The notes below the pieces were generated by a model. The model did no database searches. It saw only the letters and a list, made by a program, of their open reading frames with translations, and was not told the DNA's origin. DNA of 64,000 nt from Apostichopus japonicus (Eukaryota > Echinodermata > Holothuroidea > Aspidochirotida > Stichopodidae): NCBI RefSeq assembly GCF_037975245.1, contig NC_092561.1, positions 5,198,001 through 5,262,000 of the forward strand, written 5' to 3'. Shown here piece by piece: positions 60,001 to 64,000 of this stretch (position 1 is its first letter; every line of letters begins with the position of its first letter). A program made the position numbers and the translations under genes.

Positions 60001-63000
60001 TTACTATTTATCACTATTATATAGAAAACACAAAGTTTCAAAGTTGATTAAGTTTCACTACTATTTGACCAATGCCAATGGACTAGTCCTGAGAGTTGAA
60101 CAAAAAGCATTGGATTTAGAAGGCTGAGTAACTTAAAGTTGAAGGGCGATACTTTCTATCTGTTGTTCTCAACTAACTTTGAATTTAAAGGAACGAACTG
60201 ACAAGAGATACCACTGTTTTCTTGAGGGGCGAGGGCGGGGGAGGGGTTGGTGGGAAGTGATTGCAGGGAAGTTGCTCTTCTTTATGATTGATCACATTGC
60301 TTGGTAATTCTATGAAAATGCGGTATCATAAAAATCAGCAGTTCTTCTTTACGACGCTTAAGCAACCACAAAAGTGGGAGAAACCCTCAAGGGCTTATGG
60401 ACTATAGCTTATACTTTGGGTGGCTTCCAATTCAACATTTTACACTCACATTTGGAATCTTTTCAATTTGGAAAGTCATTTCAGATGGGAAAACCATAGA
60501 TTGCTCTCTTGGATGCAATAACCCACCTTACTATGGCCTGGCCTGGTATCGAACCCGAGACCTCCTGATTGCTAAGCCTAACTGCTTCAAATGCCAACGC
60601 CTTGATCCACTCGGTCAAAGCACTGGTCATGTAGCTCTATTTAAACCATATACACATATGCAAATGGCTGTTTTGAAATCCTCCTCGCCCCACCTGCCAC
60701 AACCCCACCCCTCAAGAAAACAGTAAACAAATAAACAATCAAATGAAAAGATAAATAAATAAATATGTGCAGAGAAGTCATCACTGGCTAGCATAAATTT
60801 GATCAATGTGGTCATTCATGAGGGCGACTACATATCATGTTTTCAACCATTCAGTGGCTCACTGGACAGTCATCATTTAAGTGATGGTTTCTGATGAGCT
60901 GTTTCTCTATAGTTATGAAAAGTAGGTAGGTGCTATGTAACTTTTCACTCTCATTCCCACTGCGCATAGCCGCAACTGATGGATGAAGGTGCACGGCAGC
61001 ATATCTGTGACCTCTTCTAATCGAGACAACGAGGTAGGAAGGTATGTGCGTCCCAGTCAAACCGTAACTGAAGTGCAACAACCTTGTTGCACAGCCAGCA
61101 CGAGGACAGAACCAAACAGTGTTTGACAATCTACACAGCAGAAATACTTCATCCACAGAAGCTTGCCTCTAGTCAATGCCACTGCACAGTGGCACCTTGG
61201 AATAGCATCTTTATACAATTTCCGCTACCCAGAAGCCCCTTATAAATGTATTTTTCTTAAATGCATTGATGTCCCAAATAGTGTCTCATAAATAAACTAC
61301 TCACCATAAACTCATACTGGAACCCTGGCAGAAGATCTTGGATAAGTACACTGTAATCGTCATCATCCTCAGCTGGTACAGTTATCGAATTATCATCATC
61401 CCTCAATTCGCCCTGTACAAATGAACAAGACAGCACAGGGATTGAAAACACAGTCAGATCAGAGATTGAAAACATCACTCAAGAGGAATTATATTACATT
61501 ACAAGGGCTGAAAGAGCAACACTTTGAATGAACTTTCTGAAGTGACTTTGGGAAAGGGCAGTTCTCTCTTTGTAGTATCCTGACATTATGAATACTCCTT
61601 GCCCTTACTGACACTGTGCCGTCAATGACACTTGAGTGCTGAGGATTTGTATCAGCGACCGGAACAGTGAACATCACCTGGGAATGTTTGCACATTCTTG
61701 AACTTTTGTGAACTTTGTTACAATTAATTGTAGAGATTGAAATTGATAAGAAGAAAAGACATGAATTCCTCCCCACAGCCCTGACTTTAAAGCTGGCATA
61801 AATATGTGACTTTTGTGGGTGGGAGGGGGGGTGGTGGGGGAGAGTTGGCATTTAAAGGCGCGGAAATATAAAGCTGGTGAAAACCGGAGAGGATGTAAGT
61901 CTGTAACTGTAACCCTGTATTCCCTTTAAAGGGGAATATTCCAGGCTGTGTGGCTTTTGACTTACTGCAAATTTCCTGCGAATTTCCTGCGAAGGTACTG
62001 CAAATTTCCAACATTTATTATAAAGAATCAACTTCAAGCCTTCAACCAATTGGAATATATCTCTTTAAATTCCTACAAGGATCAATATGAAATCATTCTG
62101 ACTTTACTTACCCTCTTCCCATTGTATGATATCTTGTATTCATCAATGATTCCATTAGGGAGCGCTGGAGTTCTAAAAGCTACTCTCACAGTGGTTATGT
62201 TTTCACTCCTGAGCACCAAGTCTTGAGGTGCTGATGGCACTAAACGGACATAAAAAAAATTTAAAAAGGGTTTAAATGAGATACAGCTTCATGAATGATG
62301 ATCAGAGTCGTGTTAACAAATCATAAACAGTTAACAACAAGACAATAATCTGAGTTTCGTTATTAAATACAGATCACACAAAAATCAACACAAACAAAGT
62401 AACTTAATGATAAATAAGGTTCAAATGATGCAGTGTGCTAGGTACATCTATTACAGGGATATTTGTCCTGAACTGGGACGGGATAATCCCCTCCTGCCCC
62501 CCCCCCACCTCCACAAAAAGAGGGGTGCTCTTAGACTACCTTTATCCTTTTTTCTCAAAGATAATACCTCTGATATAAAAATGAAAGTTACCTTCAATAT
62601 TGTTTAATGTTCAAATGTTTTGTTATTGGAAGACAGGAAATCAATTAGCTTTAATGCAAAAAGCAGAGCAAGGACTAAGCACAAACAAAAATTAAAATTT
62701 TTGACAGTTAACGTAATTATTGGAAAAGGAAGACATTAAGAAATTTATAGTGCAGGCTCTGCTGATTATTAGGCAACAGGAAATCTGGATGATTTGTTCA
62801 TTCACTTTCACATCAAGCCTTGGTTCACTTCTTGAGGAGCAGCTCAATATTTATAGGACTTCTGTTTGGGTCGTCACTCTGACAACCAGGCCAGAACAGA
62901 ACCAAAGCCCAGTTTCCAAAATGAAAACCAGATATTTATCAACATCTCTGTGCAACAGCACTACACAGAGCAGGTTCCACTTGATCTGGAAAATCTGGAG

Positions 63001-63835
63001 AACCATCAACCCTTAATGGTTGGTTGTATAAACAGAGGTCAACCCCCTCACCAAGCCTTCACCACTATTTTTTATTAATAAAGTGTTGAAGAAGAGTAGG
63101 CCACTGTACTTCCATTGACCTCGTACAAAATAAAAACCGACTTAAGTTTGAGGTTTTAGAGAATGGTAAATTTACGGTTATCAATGGATCTAACTGTAAC
63201 TAATTTGAGTACATATTGGCATAGTTTAGTTTCAGTAACAGACGCAGTGATATTATATTAACCAACCAGGTACAAAAGAAGTCTTTCAGCAGTCTTGTAA
63301 TAGATATATTGAAATTGGTACAAAGTTTTACAAACTCATAAAACAAACGGAAGCTGGATAAAGACAGCCTGCCGTACAATTTCTTTTGCAAGCGTTTCAT
63401 CAATGACCATTGGAGCCTTAGTAGACAAATTTTACACTTTTCTATTATTTCTCAAAAACGATCAAGAATTCGTCCCATCCAAAACCTTTCTTCGACCCAA
63501 ACATTGGGTTGTGACCCATAGGTTGCACACCGCCTGTGTAAAGTACAGCTCCAAATGATACTTACTATCTGGTAAAGTTTGAATGTTCAGTTCTAATATA
63601 TCCTCACATTCTTCTGCAACACTTTTTGAACAGATCGTCACGTTATAGTTACGGAAAGCTATAAGCTCATCAAATTCCACCTCAAGTGTTTTCACTAGTT
63701 CGCTAGAATTGTTTCCTGTGATGGTATCTGTGATGTTAGTCTGGTAAGCTGTTACAGTTCCCCGTGGTTTTTCCCATGTTACGGTGATACTATTCTGGCG
63801 TATAGTGGAATTCGCTGATGTGACACTTGCAGGCC
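38955..63835 (-). CDS. R3-type receptor protein tyrosine phosphatase, 5' end beyond the window
   Basis: Eighteen exons, in transcript order: 63835-63566, 62239-62112, 61412-61305, 59409-59343, 58089-57940, 57815-57675, 56366-56237, 53928-53861, 52689-52587, 52009-51908, 50432-50351, 47406-47316, 46478-46402, 44822-44688, 43608-43483, 42566-42418, 41260-41125, 39071-38955. All junctions keep phase, giving about 725 residues and stop TGA. Order: two fibronectin III domains (1-90, 90-190), a juxtamembrane ectodomain (to 355) with SRRRRQ, one transmembrane helix (about 360-382), and one catalytic domain (about 420-700) with [28 protein letters not shown] and MVQTE. It should dephosphorylate phosphotyrosine at the plasma membrane; the catalytic Cys, Arg and WPD Asp are present. 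A single catalytic domain plus a TYEN tail fits the R3 group (PTPRB, PTPRH, PTPRJ, PTPRO). More fibronectin domains and a signal peptide are expected beyond 64000. Confidence 0.93.
39188..41066 (+). mobile_element. DNA transposon remnant with long TIRs and a broken THAP domain
   Basis: The ends are inverted: TTAAAGACCAACTATGGAG at the left and its complement with one mismatch at the right. Similarity continues inward for about 230 bases (GGTGACCATGTGACGTCACT at 39388 against the inverted 40830 region). Inside, from ATG 39501, a THAP-type zinc-finger reading can be followed (MPQFCVVG start, [16 protein letters not shown]) but it needs at least two frame changes. No transposase core is recognised. 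THAP domains are typical of P-element-type transposases. It occupies most of the last phosphatase intron (39072-41124). Confidence 0.75.
41125..41260 (-). CDS. Phosphatase exon: P-loop and Q-loop
   Basis: This 136-nt exon encodes [10 protein letters not shown] through [12 protein letters not shown]. The Cys of HC is completed by the preceding exon. The open frame continues past the donor to a stop near 40975, but the true continuation is the exon at 39071. Confidence 0.95.
42418..42566 (-). CDS. Phosphatase exon: WPD loop
   Basis: This 149-nt exon encodes [19 protein letters not shown] through KPIVVHC. The general-acid aspartate of WPD is present. Both splice phases match the neighbours. Confidence 0.95.
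44085..44660 (-). repeat. Tandem array of partial copies of a phosphatase exon
   Basis: Four degenerate copies lie in the intron just 3' of the exon at 44688-44822, centred near 44120, 44245, 44425 and 44602. Each repeats the block encoding MVTQ of that exon (ATGGTAACACA) with 20-50 bases of flank. The copy at 44219-44278 keeps an acceptor, 20 open codons and the same donor (AAG then GTATGAGA) as the real exon. Spacing alternates between about 120-130 and 175 bp. Confidence 0.8.
44688..44822 (-). CDS. Phosphatase exon: REYIACQGP to [10 protein letters not shown]
   Basis: This 135-nt exon starts and ends in phase 0. It encodes the conserved segment from substrate-side REYIACQGP through MWRMVWEQ to the strand IVMVTQ. 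It is the source of the tandem partial copies that follow it. Confidence 0.95.
46557..46870 (-). repeat. Intronic tandem repeat, about 50-55-bp unit
   Basis: About six units contain, on the plus strand, CCTTC(C/A)ATGAATGTGGG, TTGTAACCTGAGACCACTAAA and ATACC. It is non-coding. Confidence 0.8.
47026..47052. other. Perfect palindrome GTTACCATGGTAAC in a phosphatase intron
   Basis: The 14-base palindrome matches an ideal RFX X-box. Similar words occur at about 37047, 12438 and in the exon-copy array, so chance or repeat origin is likely. Confidence 0.3.
47740..48005 (+). repeat. Tandem duplication, about 133-bp unit
   Basis: Two units each run from TTGTTTG and ACCATGCAAATTTT to CTGCTTCTTCAACCTCT and TATAATGGCATTTATCATA. 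It is intronic. Confidence 0.8.
48390..48712 (+). repeat. Direct repeat pair, about 65 bp
   Basis: ATGAAATTCCAAGTGTTGTT and the next 45 bases (through AATAATGGTAAGGTC) occur at 48396 and again at 48647. It lies in a phosphatase intron with no coding signal. Confidence 0.75.
50735..51285 (+). repeat. Minisatellite of 15-bp units
   Basis: About 35 units of the type ACATGGTTTGATCTA tile 550 bases. Because 15 is a multiple of three, two long open frames of the TWFDL pentapeptide type result. It lies in the intron between the exons at 50432 and 51908; I do not call it coding. Confidence 0.9.
52587..52689 (-). CDS. Phosphatase transmembrane exon
   Basis: This 103-nt exon encodes one helix rich in Leu and Ile ([19 protein letters not shown] and on), followed by a KERRE stop-transfer. 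It fixes the boundary between ectodomain and cytoplasmic catalytic domain. Confidence 0.93.
53861..53928 (-). CDS. Small phosphatase exon, last ectodomain strand
   Basis: This 68-nt exon reads [18 protein letters not shown] and on; it supplies the phase needed between the exons ending at 56237 and starting at 52689. The Y-R-x-K-F-R pattern matches the final strand before the membrane in R3-type receptors. Confidence 0.88.
54460..56198. mobile_element. hAT-like non-autonomous element with 8-bp target duplication
   Basis: The ends are TAGTGTTCAACCGATTA and TAATCGGTTGAACACTA, an inverted repeat of 17 bases. Both flanks carry ATCAAAAT (54452-54459 and 56199-56206), the 8-bp duplication typical of hAT insertions. 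Subterminal repeats of CCGATTCCGATT occur at both ends. It is 1739 bp with no transposase recognised. It lies in the phosphatase intron between the exons at 56237 and 53928; its right end is only 38 bases from the exon end. Confidence 0.88.
56237..56366 (-). CDS. Phosphatase juxtamembrane exon with tetrabasic site and GC donor
   Basis: This 130-nt exon encodes [19 protein letters not shown] through SKRKYR. The donor is CAG followed by GCAAGT, a GC-AG intron. The phase at this donor (2) fits exactly with the exon at 53928. The RRRR motif is a candidate furin-type cleavage site. Confidence 0.88.
56809..57050 (+). repeat. Tandem repeat, three units
   Basis: Three units share AACCAATTAG or AAATTAGAATTATAG, then TTGACATGTAT, TTTGATCTGTTA and AAGGTAAGCTTCAAGC. 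It is intronic. Confidence 0.75.
58534..58696 (+). repeat. Dispersed repeat copy
   Basis: It matches 33110-33268 in inverse orientation over nearly its full length, including ATCACGGATATTCCGCGAAT. A shorter copy lies at 53059-53144. Confidence 0.7.
60352..60628 (-). mobile_element. tRNA-derived SINE family 2, fullest copy
   Basis: On the minus strand it has an A box-like TTGACCGAGTGGATCAAGGC, a B box GGTTCGATACC, and a long body ending in the GTGGTTGCTTAAGCGTCG tail. The head resembles a Leu/Ser-type tRNA. It lies in the phosphatase intron between 59409 and 61305. Confidence 0.8.
61305..62239 (-). CDS. Second fibronectin III domain, first two of three exons
   Basis: The exons at 62239-62112 and 61412-61305 encode [17 protein letters not shown] through [15 protein letters not shown] and then an acidic stretch to [10 protein letters not shown]. 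The domain finishes on the exon at 59409-59343 ([13 protein letters not shown]). The PNGxIxxYxI pattern and the final aromatic strand are typical of fibronectin III. Confidence 0.9.
63566..63835 (-). CDS. First visible fibronectin III domain, single 270-nt exon
   Basis: The exon is flanked by phase-1 introns and encodes one whole fibronectin III module: [20 protein letters not shown] at the start, then an AYQTNIT strand and FRNYNVTIC. Several N-glycosylation sequons (NST, NIT, NSS, NVT) are visible. Phase-1 symmetry suggests further modules upstream, beyond the window. Confidence 0.92.
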
Positions 63836-64000
63836 CTAAGCACCCCAAAAGATAAAAATCAAATCCATCCAATAAATTCATGGTTTTTAGCTTAACATTT
63901 GCTTATGACAAAGGGAAATTAATATTGAACTGAATCTTAATCAAAACTGAAACTGAGAGACAAAATCAGAAGACTATATTATTAAAATGGAGATCTGAAG

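Overview
The window reads as nuclear DNA of an invertebrate animal: AT-rich, short exons in long introns, tRNA-derived SINEs, many short inverted-repeat DNA elements with G/C-homopolymer cores, and minisatellites. No bacterial or viral gene is visible. Gene content (a cAMP-receptor-type 7TM protein, a vWA/Tudor-like protein of the C11orf16 kind and an R3-type receptor tyrosine phosphatase) fits a marine invertebrate; an echinoderm is my low-confidence guess.

Three protein-coding genes were assembled by hand from splice sites and reading phase. (1) Plus strand, 6362-16010: nine exons giving 335 residues of a seven-helix receptor, from helix 1 to the stop; the start exon was not found. (2) Plus strand, 20619-30868: five coding exons giving 1028 residues, with an N-terminal vWA domain, a Tudor-like/DUF4537-type region, a low-complexity linker and a charged coiled-coil C-terminus. 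(3) Minus strand, from beyond 64000 down to 38955: eighteen exons giving about 725 residues of a receptor protein tyrosine phosphatase: two fibronectin III domains, a juxtamembrane ectodomain with a tetrabasic site, one transmembrane helix, one complete catalytic domain ([20 protein letters not shown]) and a short tail with a TYEN motif. Every junction keeps the frame; one intron uses a GC donor.

Layout: 1-6.3 kb is a nest of short DNA elements and SINE pieces; 6.4-16 kb receptor gene; 16-20.5 kb intergenic with one full short element and a possible upstream region of gene 2; 20.6-30.9 kb vWA gene; 31-38.9 kb AT-rich intergenic; 38.9-64 kb phosphatase gene. Genes 2 and 3 converge on the 31-39 kb gap. 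There is no sign that the three genes form a pathway or cluster.

The most unusual signals are a degenerate tandem array of partial copies of one phosphatase exon inside the following intron, one copy being a splice-compatible in-frame 60-nt mini-exon; a 1.9-kb inverted-repeat element carrying a broken THAP domain that fills nearly all of the last phosphatase intron; a hAT-like element with a perfect 8-bp target duplication; and a short-element family with 9-bp target duplications, one copy of which is itself split by a SINE. I do not see a wholly new multi-gene system here.
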